Shown: positions 12,006 through 24,700 of the stretch, piece by piece
Layout of the letters: each line of letters starts with the position of its first letter
Numbering within the stretch: position 1 is the stretch's first letter
Source of the DNA: Asterias rubens
Taxonomy: Eukaryota > Echinodermata > Asteroidea > Forcipulatida > Asteriidae
DNA: 64,000 bases
Direction: 5' to 3'
Assembly: GCF_902459465.1 (NCBI RefSeq)
Contig: NC_047068.1
Coordinates: 14,903,195 to 14,967,194 of the forward strand
Position numbers and translations under genes: made by a program
Notes under the pieces: model-generated
Told to the model about the DNA's origin: nothing
The model's input: only the letters and a program-made list of their open reading frames with translations
Databases searched by the model: none

Positions 12006-12594
12006 CTGGTCATCTCGCCACCTAGCAAGCTCGCCACCAACAAAGTCGCCCCATGCAAAGTCGCCCCCTAACCGGCTCGCCCCGAGTTGTTACAAAGTCG
12101 CCCACTGACAATGTCGCCCCCAAACAATGTCGCCCCCTGACAATGTCGCCCCCAGCCAATGTCGCCCCCCTAGCAAAGTCGCCCCAGAAAATAGTTAAGG
12201 GTTAGGGTTAGGGTTAGGGTTAAGGTAAGGGTCAGGGTCAGGGTCAGGGTCAGGGTTAGGGTAAGGGTTTTTAGAGTTAGGGTTTTTAGGGTTAGGGTTA
12301 GGGTTAGACCTTCCACAAGCACATTACTTCATACAGAATTTTTTTCTGAAAATGTTTTAATTTAATTTTTTTACCATAATTATTGTAGCCTTAATTATTT
12401 TCCGAACAACATCTGGGGGCGACTTTGCTAGGGGGCGACATTGTCAGGGGGCGACTTTGCTAGGGGGCGACATTGTTTGGGGGTGACATTGCCAGGGGGC
12501 GACTTTGTTTCAACCCGGGGCGAACCGGGTAGGGGGCGACTTTGCAGGGGGCGACTTTGTTGGTGGCAAGCTTGTCAGGTGGCGAGATGACCAG
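12006..12594. mobile_element. Foldback element with GTCGCCCC arms and a TTAGGG-like core
   Basis: The left arm starts CTGGTCATCTCGCCACCT and the right arm ends with its reverse complement AGGTGGCGAGATGACCAG. Both arms (about 180 bp each) are made of irregular repeats of a GTCGCCCCC-type word spaced by short AT words such as TGACAAT. The centre (about 12195-12306) is a run of TTAGGG, CAGGGT and TAAGGG variants, then AT-rich sequence. It lies in TSC2 intron 1. No ORF of its own. Confidence 0.85.
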
Positions 12595-12787
12595 CATTCA
12601 GTTAGTTTCTGTATTCCCCAGGCACATTGCTTCTGTGGTATACAATATTCTTCCAGCAGTATGATTTATGAAAACCATGTAGCAGACAATCCTCCATCCA
12701 AATATGTATTGACAGAACTTGATAATTGATGTTCCTTTTCAGGATGTTTTAACTGGATCTGAAGAGGTCCGGAGATAGGAAGTCACC

Positions 12788-15700
12788 ATGGCCAGGCCAG
12801 TATCGAAGGAGACATTCAAGCAGAAGTTTCAGAACATCTTCCGTCGAAGAGAAGGAGCCATCAATACTGGCGCAACAACTCAGTCCAAATCTGAAGAGTT
12901 TCTGGTCACCCCTTCCCTTCTGAAGGTTTGTACTGATTATAATGACAAGTTTGTTTGTTTGTTTGTTTTGTTTGTTTGTTTAGATGATCTTCCCGTCAAG
13001 AGAACTCAGCAAACTCCCAGTAGATTTAGATGATAACACCAAGCTGGCAACAGCCAATTTCTCAAACATTGGTTTAACTTTAATGTCCACGATTATGAAT
13101 TGCTCAAATCAAGAAGGACAATACTTATATTCTAGTCATCGTGAAATCACTTTTAAGCTTGGTAGGAGCTTGTTGTATATGTACCATTGAGGAGTCTTAC
13201 AGTAACATTCAAGTTGTTATGTGTTTTCCAGCATTGCAAAGTGAGGTATCAATGTATTTTTGCTATGTAGTAACACCATGTGTATACATCTACTTTGCTG
13301 TGTATATTTGTTTTTTTCAATCTTTTTTGCTATTTATTCCTGTAGAGAGGTAGATTTCAGAACTTGGGAGACTACTTAATTCCGAAAAGAACTGTCCTGG
13401 GAGGTGGGCAAATCAAAAGACAGGGACTACCACTTTCTCTTCTAGGACTGAGGGCCTCGTTCTCCCTTAAACAGTGGTCCACTGGCCAAATGCCAGTCAG
13501 AACACCAGTGGACAAGTAAAAATTCACTCCCAAGTAGTCAGGCTGGCTAGTTCAGTTTGAAACACTTCCATATTTCATATGGAACAGTGAACAAGTTGAT
13601 GGACTAGTAAAATGCCAAGCTAACCGTTCCTGAGGGGACTTTTCATTTTTAAACTTCACTTAATTAATTAATCTCATTGTTTCAACTAGTCATGGTCAGT
13701 AGATGCGTTTATGATATCAACTTTATTCTGAGAAGACCTTAGTCTTTAATCAGGGTATGCAAAGCTCCAAATAAACTAGCTCTATGCAAGCCCTATGTGC
13801 TTCTGGTAATCAGTGGAGCCAGTTTGTGTGAAGTGGGCGTGGCATACAGTGGAATTTCATAACACTTAAAGTGTGTATGTAACTTTTGTAGGAAAAAAAA
13901 CACAATGTCCACAGATTTACACTAAACTTACACAGTTTGAAGATAATGATAGCAGAAAGCTTCCCTGAAAATATTACGTGCTGAGGTGCTGTAGTTTTGG
14001 GGAAATGAGTAAACTATGTAATGTAATGAAAATAATTTTTGTCTCATGAGACGAAAATTATTTTAAGCATTTTCAAACGTACTTTCATGACATTGTTTTA
14101 CTCATTTCTCAAAAACTACAGCACCTCAGTAAGTAATATTTGAAGGGATGCTTTCCACTATCATTAAATCTTCAAACCCTGTAATTTTAATGTAAATCTA
14201 TGGACATTTTGAAAAGGTACCAAAATCCTTTAAGAACAGATTACCTTACAGGCTAGAGCTATTTTTCATTTTTGATTAATGAAGGAATGAATCATAAAAT
14301 CATTCATATAATTTTTGTTTGAATCTTATTTTTTATTGTATGATTTGTGAAACTCTAGGAGATTTCCAAAGAGAGTCCAATCAGCCAGAGAGTGAAAGCA
14401 ATCAGAGACCTGTGTGAGTTGGTGACAACCAAGCGACTAGAAGACGTAAGTAACTTGTTATTCTTCTTTCGAGTCCATCATCTACTTAACTAATGTCTGG
14501 CCAGGATTGGGCGCATCTCACAGCCTTCTTGTCTTCAATGCAGCACTGCTCCTCCAGGGCTAGGTAGAAGTTGTGGCATAGATTGGGGCGATGTGTCACA
14601 ATCGCAACTGGTGCCCATCATTGTCGGTCCATTTTCTACATGTTTGTCTTGCATTGTCCCTCCTCTGTAGTCTATTGACCCATTTCACCTGACGTCATCG
14701 TCAGAAAAATCTTGAATGCGCCATACTGGTGGGCAATTTCACTGTGCGTTTATATATATAACTCTATGCTGTGCGTTATGCGGTGATGTGTGCATTTTAG
14801 GCGACGCGGCGTTAATACACGTAAACTTAACTGCCCACCAACATGGTTAGCGTGGCATCAGTCGCCGCGTGTGACGCGCGTGCAAGGGGTCAATTGAGGA
14901 ATGTTCATGCTCTCCACCCCTGATATTTTTTTATCAAAGTGCAAGACACTAGGGCCTATACAAACACAAATATGTGGATTGCAATGCGCCATATTTTGGA
15001 CCGCATGATGGCGCACTAAATAGTATTTGTATTACTTCCAGGGGGATACGGGATTTGTCCTGCACAGTTTTAATAGGCATCCTGTCACTTTTGTTGCAGC
15101 CTTGTTTTAAATTGGACTATAGTCTTATTGTCTGTGGTGGATATGATGTCTGTGGTGGTAGTGTGTTCCAGTCTTGAATTACTGTTTGGGATATGAATGA
15201 ATATACCCCGGAAGTGATACAAATATGTTTGAGAGCACCCCCTCGCAGTAAAAGATATGGCGCATTGCTTCACCAATTTCCTGTCATCCTCTGGGTTTTT
15301 AAAAAATTATTTGCCATCTTCGAGGTACAACACTACTGTTGTAATGGAAAACTAATTGTTAAAATCATCAAAGCTGTCAAATGTTATATAAAATGCTAAT
15401 GTTTTTTTAGAAAAGACTTCAAGTCACTGGACACCTTTGGTAATTGTCAAAGACCAGTCTTCTCAACATATGCACAAAATAAAAAACCTGTGAAAGTTTG
15501 AACTCAATTGGTCATCGAAATTGCAAGATAATAATGGAAGAAAAAACACCCTTGTCACTAAAAGTTGTGTGCTCTCAGATGCTTGATTTCGGGACCTCAA
15601 AATCTAATTCTGAGATCTCGAAATCGAATTCAAATATTTGAGTGTAAATTACATCTTTCTCAAAAAAACTATGTTATTTCAGAGGGAGCTGTTTCTCACA

Positions 15701-18700
15701 ATGTATTATACTATCAACAACCCTCCATTGCTTGTTACCAAGTAAGTTTTTATGCTAACTATTATTTTGAGTAGTTACCAATAGTGTCCAGTGCCTTTAA
15801 ACAATGTTTTGGTCTCTAACATTGACCAATTTTTTTCTCTCACATTGTGTAAAAACAAAACTTCAGGCTTTATAGTAGAAATAAATCTGTATTTATTTTA
15901 TGGAGAATTTTTTTTTCTTCTTTTCATTTCAGAATGGAATTGAGGCATTATGGGTATCGACCTCTGACCTCTTGGAGCCACACATACCCACGGAGCACAG
16001 ACACCTCATGTTGACTTTCATCAAGTGTATCATTAATGGTCAGGTGAGACCCCCTGCAGACTATTGTCTCATGATTATCACATGATAATCATATGTTTAT
16101 CACATGATCAGACCAGCAGCAGTTATTGTACAAAATAATTATTTTTCAAAGCTAGTACCTTTTTTAGTGAAATTTCAATAAAGTTTTATTTTTTGCTTGT
16201 ACGTCTTTCACATGTCAATTACGTAAAATGAAATGGAGAAATGTGGGGCAGATTGGTTTCACCTTAAAGTGTTTTAATTGTTTGGCCTCCGTAATAAATT
16301 GCTGCTCATGAAAGAATCTGTCGCAACCAGTGTTGCATATTCAGTGGAGGGTTAAGTTTGTTTTTCAATAAGAAGATAAAACCAAGGGGAGCAATGTTGT
16401 TGCCCGATTTAATTATTAGGGTATTTTGAGAAATGTATAAGTGTTTTTCACTTCTGTTTTCATCATTCGTCATTATTGCTTAGAGTGAAAGGCTCGGGCT
16501 GATGAGGGCGCTGTTCTTCGAGGTCATCAAGAACCACTCTATCTTTGAAGATTTGCCGCAAAGGTTTGTTTTTCACTTGAACACTATCAGTGCTCTGTTT
16601 GAAATATATTTCACTTAAAGGAGCACTGTCATCATGATCACGAAACGCTAGGATTAATCCTATCTCAAGTTAGGACGAGTAAGGATGGGTTTAATGCGTC
16701 CTACTTCTTTGGATACGGAACCTCATCCTAAGTCTTAAGATTAATCCTAAGTTAGGAAGAGTTTGGTGAAATCGACGGCTGGAGTTATAAATTCTATCTC
16801 AGTTACAGTGTAACAGTGACAGCACCCTGTGCGATTTCATTTTATTTATACTGGTTGTGAAGCCAAGAACTCTCAGAAACTAAATCACTGTATTAGCCAA
16901 GAACCAAATGGAGAGAAGACAAAGAAGGAAGTTTCATTTTAAGATGTTGGAGGAAAACCCTATTTCATTGAATTTCTTCACGTTGTGAAGCCAAGGACTC
17001 TCAGAAAAGCAATCTTAATGACTGTAGTAGCCAAGAACCCTATGGAGAGAAGGCAAGGAAGGAAGTTTCAGTTTTAGATGTGGGAAGAAAACCTCTGAGA
17101 TAAGAAAGTCAGGAGCACTTTACGGTGTCAGTGCAAAGACATTGTACCATAAAGCGCAGCCTTTTCACAACACAATTAAAATGAAACGCCAGGCTCATGC
17201 CGCCAGAACCTTCCTTTTAAAGTAGTCACCATATGGCTTAGCCAGTGTCTGAATTTAGCCTGCTTACTATGACTTTGGCTGTTAGCTTGATTGATTGATG
17301 AATAAGTAATAATAATGTCTGTTCCTTTCTATAGACTGGATGTCCAGAAGTCACTGAGTGCCAACGGTAAAAACCTACTTGACTTTGATGAAATGCCTTC
17401 TGATTGATTGATGAATAAGTAATATAATGTCTGTTCCTTTCTATAGACTGGATGTCCAGAAGTCACTGAGTGCCAACGGTAAAACCTCCTTGACTTTGAG
17501 GAAATGCCTTCTGATTGATTGATGAATAATTAATGACAATGTCTGCTTCTTTCTATAGACTGGATGTTCTGAAGTCACTGAGTGCCAACGGTAAAAACCT
17601 CCTTGACTTTGAGGAGGATATGGGGCCATTTCTCCTAGCCTGGATGCCAGATGTTATTAGTTACGGCATGTAAGATAATCTCATGGCCTCTACTTTAAAT
17701 AATAAATCACAGGGGAAACTGACTTTAATTTACTGAGATGCGCACAATTTCTGTGGATTTTCTTTCTATTTTTGTATTTATTTATTTGTTAATGACAAAC
17801 ACTGCAAAAGGGAACATGCCATATTCTAATTTAAAAATAAATTTGTTTTGCTGAAAAACACAAATCAAACAAAACAAATTTGTCGTTTTTAATGGAGATG
17901 ATTGTTTTTTAATTTAAATTCAGGACTGCAGAGTTTCTTGGCCTACTCATCAATTTGTTCAAGTTTAACTCCTGTTACCTGGACGACCACATTGTCTCAG
18001 GATTAGTCAAGTAAGATCACTTTTAACTGTTGTATGTTTGATATTAGGGACTTTTCGTTTTCGACGACGGATGGTTCTGCGACGGTTGTTCAGCTAAACG
18101 TTGTCGTTTTCAGCACAACGAAGATTCATCCCAAGTACTGTCGTAGAAATTGAGGGACGACCGTCCTCAAAGCCGACGCATGCGCAGATGACGCCAAATG
18201 TCATCTTTACCGTCGCAGAACCATCCGTCGTCGAAAACGAAAAGTCCCTACTATCATAATGCGTAGCACGGTAGGTCAATTGATTAGCCTCAGAGGCGGT
18301 TCACTTTTGTATACATACTACTGTGATGCCCTAGATATGAGGGTACCTTTTAATTTTGAGGTGAAATAATTTCAGAGCTCCAGAGTTCAAATCTTACCTG
18401 TTCGATGCCTCTAAGCTCACTGAATTAGCATTCCGTGGTAGCATTTATTTATTGGACATCAGATACTCATCATAAATTTGTTATATTCATGAATAGTTCA
18501 GCTCTGAAGTTGTTACGGGCAGAAAAAAGAATGCCTGCTGTAAGCCAGTTTTGTTCTCTTTGGTTTATTTTATATATATTTTTTTAGTGGATTGAGATGA
18601 CGGTAAGCATTTGAAAAATTATATGCCCCTGTAAGCACATTAAGGCTAACATGCTGACTAGGACTATATGCTTTGTTTTCTGAGAATTACTTAGCCGATA

Positions 18701-21700
18701 TTATTTTTGGGGGCAATCATTTTCTTTGCAGGCATACTTGCACAGTTTGTAGCCGCACTGGTCGGGAGTATGACATCGAGCAATCCTTGAAGGTCCTGGA
18801 AGCTGTTGTATGCTACAGCTGTATCCCCACTGAGTCTCTCTATAACCTAGTCACTGCACTGTGTCGCACCGTCGGAGTACCAGAATTTGCCCAAGCAAGC
18901 TGGAAGGTAGAGTCCCTACCCTACCTCCGCCCCAAAGTACCTATCTGTTCTTTCCAAAATTTTCTCCATAGCCTAGTTACTGCATTCTGTCACAACCAAA
19001 CCCAACCTTCACCCAGTCGCCCCCTTACTCATCTCTTCTTCCTAGAGTTCACTATAACCTAGTTACTACATTCTGTCGGACCCCTATCACCCGAGCCCAG
19101 TCGCCCTCTACCAATCTCCTCCTAGAATTTTCTCTATAACCTACTTACTGCATTCTGTCACACTGTCGGGAGTACCAGAATTTGCCCAAGCAAGCTGGAA
19201 GGTAGAATTCCTACCCCACCCACACCTTTGCCCAGTTACCCCATACCCATCTTTTTTTCTACAGAGTTCCCTCTAGTGTCTAGTCTGTCACACCATGAGA
19301 GTACCAGAATTTGGCCAAGCACTGGACGGTAGAATTCTAGTTGTTGATATTTTCCTTCGTGTTTTTTGTTTCTTTTTTTCAGTTGATGCGTAATCTGCTG
19401 GGGACCCATCTTGGCCATAGTGCAATCTACACAATGTGCAGTATTATGGAAAGTGGGTAAGTTTTTGGTCCCCCCACAGCGGGACATAATTCTTAATGTT
19501 GTTTTTATAATAATATTAATAATAACACCAGGTTCTTACAGAGTGTATATTAACCCCTAAGGGCTTATCAAAGCGCTTAGTTTATTTTCCTGCAGGGTAT
19601 GTGGAGCTACATGTATGTTTCAAAGTATGAGACCTATTCGTTTATACATCTGTATGGACTGTAAAAGGGGGTAACCCTGTTTCAGCCCTCGGAGTAGGTG
19701 GCAACGGCCTCTGGAAAAATGTAATTATTGCCCACACCTTGCAGTGGCCCTCTGGCCTTGTGTGTCTGGAGACTTGCTTAATTTTTTTTATATAAATAGC
19801 ACCAATGGTTTAAAAGGTGTTGTGGCGCAGGGGTACAGGGGCAAACCCCTTCTCTTTACAACAAGTGCACTGGGTTCTTTAGTATGCATTACACAATGCA
19901 TACTAAAGACATATGGCTTTACATCCCATTCGAAGGACGCAGCAATAATCATCATGTGGCTCGCTTTTATGGACACAAGTGTCACAACTGGGATGCCAGA
20001 GCTTGAGTCTGGTGTTCTTATCCGCTTGACCACAACAGGCGAGTTGATATTTATTTGTTGATGTCCCCTTACAGGCAGAACAAAGGCGACATCATCCTGC
20101 TGAGGGGTGCAGTGTTCTATGTCGGGATGGCTCGTTGGGGATCCATGAGAGTACAGTCTCTCAAACACAACTTCACTTCAGTGCTGCCATCATTCCTAAA
20201 GGTAATGCTTCAACAAATCAAACTGCAACACACTTAAACCAGACATGTGAAGTCTCGGGTTTTGTCGCCACTTTTTTTTGTGACGTTATTTTTTTCCCCC
20301 ACTTGGACTTCATCTATCTGAAAATGACTACATCAAAAAACTGAATTTGACTTTAAAGCTTCCGTTACTGAATTTAAATGTCGGGCATCACACAAATTAT
20401 TCAGAATGTCCTAGAATTTTATGTACTTTTGACTCTTTTAAAAACTCCCAATCTTTCCCTAAACTTTTCCATCGCAGGCTCTTTCTTGTAAGCACCCACT
20501 CGTAGCATACGAAGTGACCCTGTCCTTACAGCGACTCGTTAAGAAGTACGGCAAGGATATTCAGCCAGTAACTTGGGACATTGTGCTGGACATCATCGAG
20601 GAGCTGTTTAGAAAAATCAACGTAGGTTTCTTTTCATTAATTCTGAAACTTGTGTTATGTTTTTTTTTTTTTTTTTTCACATTTATTTTCATCACATTTC
20701 TTGGCCCTCAGGCCAAATTGAATGATATTTAAGCAGAATAAATAAAAAGAATTAAATCTGAAAAAGTCTGAAGCCACTGTTTTAAAGTATAGCAATTTAA
20801 AGAAAAACTTTTATTTTTGGAGGAGGGGAAGGGTTCTAAGCGCAGGAGGGGTCTCCATAATTTGAATTTGCATGTTGTATCAAAGTCATGTGAAATTTCA
20901 TGGTAAATCAAAGATTGTAAAATTGCATGTTAAAGAAAAATCTTATTAACTTTCCTGTGAAGTTTCATGTTAAATCAAAATCAGTATTTTCTGTTTTATG
21001 TTGGGTTCTATTAGTGAGAATTGACAAGTGTATCTGAACAAAATCTTGGTATTGGATCATTGCAAGAGGCGTTTGGTAAAGTGATTTCTGATCGTTATTC
21101 TTCCAGATATATTCCACGCATGAGTTGCTGCCCAATGACCTGCATGATCTGGTGACGACAACAGAGATGCTACACGAGACCAAGGCATTCAGTGGGTCTG
21201 CAACCAGACTCTTTGGCATTGTAGAGGAGTTTGCTAACATCAGACCGGTAAAGTGCACAGTTTGTTTTTAGTCAGTCAGTTGTGCTGTCAATGGCCTTGT
21301 TCCAATAGGAGACTTTTGAACGCAAGATGGCGGCAGACTTACCAGGTAAATGTCCATTGTTTACGTAGTTCTGAGCATGCGCACATTACCAAGAACAATG
21401 GATTTTACCTGGTAAGTCTGCTGCCACCAAGCGTCCCAAAAGTCCCCATATTGAGAGCTTCGGCAGTGACTATGACTGAATGCTGAAAGGCCTAATCTTT
21501 GTCGCTGCAGCCAACGACAATAGCCGTAGCCAATGTTGCTTTATTTGGACATAACCTAAACATATATTTTTATCCTTAAAGGGAAGATATACATTTGGTA
21601 ATTACTCTAATAAATAATGGTGTCAATTTCTTTTTATTTGGTTACTACAACAGCTCTTGAACGTATAAAGCATTTTGAGAATCATTTCACTTTGAAGTAA

Positions 21701-24700
21701 TGTATTTACTTCAAAGTTAAAGAATAAATCATTTTGAGAATAAAGAAGTCTTTATCCCCAAAATTGGAATCTGAGAATGAGATGGTGTATTCCAATGACA
21801 GATTATTCTTCCTGCTAAACATAACCACTCCTGATTATCTCAAATATGCTACACTTTTGAAGCCAAATTTTAACAGGTTAGTTTTAATGTATACATCTAT
21901 ATTTTATTAGGGTTAAAACAATCAATGGGTTCCCAAAACCAAATGTATACTTTCCCTAAAATGGATCTATCACAGGACTAAAAACCTACCCATTTTTGTC
22001 TTATTGTGTGCTATTCCAGGAGAGTTCCGTGTTGACCCTTGTGGGGTTCCGAGCCCAGTCCATCCATCCGACCAAAGTAGACTGGATCCAGAATCTACAA
22101 CTCCTTATGGATCGTTACTTCAGGAATGAGGATCGGACGGCAATTAGGGAGGCGGCTCTCCGGGTCCTGTCATCGGTCATCAGCTCAACGAGTCATCTCT
22201 ATGAGGTGGGTCAAAGTTCAAAGGTCAAAATCCATCCCGAGTCCCAATCCCCACTTCTGTTTCATTGACCTCCACATATGAAATTTTAGATAATAACAGT
22301 TTATCCAACAATATTGAACAATTTACAGAATTGTTCTGATTGAATGTTTGCTTGTGTGAGGATGGGTTTGGAAAGGCTTACACTTCAGCCACAATTTAAT
22401 GTTTTGAGAAAGATGCATTTGAAATTTTTTTTTGTTTAAATGACTGTTGAAACCATTTCATATTTAACATTCCACTGCTTAAATATAGCTGATTTTTCTA
22501 ATCTCGCTAATTATAATTTCTTGGCACTGCTTATTGCGGAATTCGGTAATTCTAGCCCATATGCAGATTTCTGTCAAATCATGCCCTGAGCTGTCGATAT
22601 TTGTTATCATTGCAAAAAACAATGCTGCCAGAGGGGATAACTTGGTTCCTTATTTAGGGATGGCATAATACCAAACAGCTTTAAATTGTGAAAAGCACTC
22701 TGCACTAATGATGTCATTTTTGCCCAAAATACATAGACCCCCCTTGCATATGAAGTAGCGTTTGTGTATTTCCCTTCTTGTCTACAGGATGATCTGATTG
22801 AGATGGTGGTCTTACCTCAGCTCAGCCACATCTCAGAGGATATTGACCCCATCGTGAGGTACACAGCAGTCCAGCTGCTCGTGGACGTCGCCCAAGTTTG
22901 CCAGACCCATCGTTGTCTAGACATACTGGATATCATTCAGAAGGTAGCGACCCCCATCACCTCTTGCTCTTGAGGCATTTTGCCATCGAATTGGGTGCTT
23001 CTTGGCTATGAAATGTATTTGCTTTGAAATGAATATGGTTTGGAAGATATTTGAAGAGTAGTATACAATGCTTTACATAAATATCCCTTGAAATTTTGTG
23101 TTTTTTGTGTTCATGACACTGTTCACTATTTTGTAGAATCAAATGTTTAACACGATAAAATGGCAAACTATTATGTTCCGCTAGTTGTTTTTTTCAAGAA
23201 GGGAGAGTTATGTATTTTTAATCACTACCCACTCATGACAACACACTGAAGGTGGTTTACTGCATGAACAGCTCTACAAAGTCTTGTGCCTATTCAAACA
23301 TTTTGGGACCACTTTGGTCCCATGTACATTGCTTTAAAGGCACTGGACACTATTGGTAATTACTCAAAATAATTATTAGCATAAAACCTAATTGGGAGCT
23401 GTGTATAGTATAAAACATTGTAAGAAACAGCTTCCTCTGAAGTAACATAGTTTTCGAGAAAGAAGTAATTTTCCTTGAATTTGATTTTGAGACCTCAGAA
23501 TTAGATTTTGAGATCTCGAAATCGAGCATCTGAAAGCACACAATTTCGTGTGAAAAGGTTGTTTTTTCTGTCATTATTATCTTGCAACTTTGACGACCAA
23601 TTGAGCTAAAATTTTCACAGGTTTGTTATTTTATGCATATGTTGAGATACATCAAGTGAGAAGACTGGTCTTTGACAATTACCAATAGTGTCTAGTGTCT
23701 TTAACGCATGAAGGTCAAAAATATGGCGCATTGCCTCGTGTGTCGTGGCCCTTACACAGTCTATTGAATCATACCTATAGGTGTTGATGAAGCCGATGCA
23801 TACCATAGCGAGTCTCGGAAACCCAATGGAAGGAGCAGACCCCGCCCATCAGAGGGTCATTCAGAGCGAGGAGGATCTTGTTGACATCAAGGCTGCCGTG
23901 CAGGGCCTCATGGAACTGTTCAGGGTGAGTACTCAGGCTGATTAGAGAGCGCTGCTTAACAGTAAGCTAGTTTTCATGCTTATTATAGTAGAAACAAATT
24001 GCATAAGCAGAAAGTATGGAGAGTTAAGTTTGAAATGTAAGACTGACTTATTTTTATAGCACCATGTTATGTTTACAAGGTGCTGTGGTGCAATCTGCAG
24101 ACAGCCATAACACTAAGGGAATTCCTTCTCTTCACGATAAGTGCTGAATTCTTTAACTTGCATTTCAAAAACCAGGACCAACAGCTTTATGCCCCATCCA
24201 AAGGACAAAGCAATAATGTTTAAATGCCCTGCATTAGGACACAAGTGTCAGTACAGGGATCAAAAACACTGAGCTTGAGTCCAGTGCGCTTGACCGCTGT
24301 GCTATAACACATCCTTTTTACAATATTTTATGTGTTTCTCTGCAGTCAAAATTGTATCGACTGCCATCCAATCACTGTGTATTGGCATTTGAACTGCTAA
24401 CCAATCACATGCAAGCTCAGTATCAACACAGCTACCAATCAGAAACGGCCAGGAGGATCAGGAGTATGGTGAGTATTTCACTGTTATTTTCGTCTTATAA
24501 GGACTGCCCTCCCAAATTTGGGCAGAATGGCGTGGGAAATTTAGGCACAGCAAGAAGAAGGCAAAATTGGACAGAGAAAGCCAAAAAGACTCAGTGGTTG
24601 GTACTTATATTTTTATCTGTGCAAAGTTTCAGAAAATTCAACTCCTCTGGCCCCCCCCCCCTTAAAGGCATTGTGCACGTTTGGTAATAGACCGATCCAC

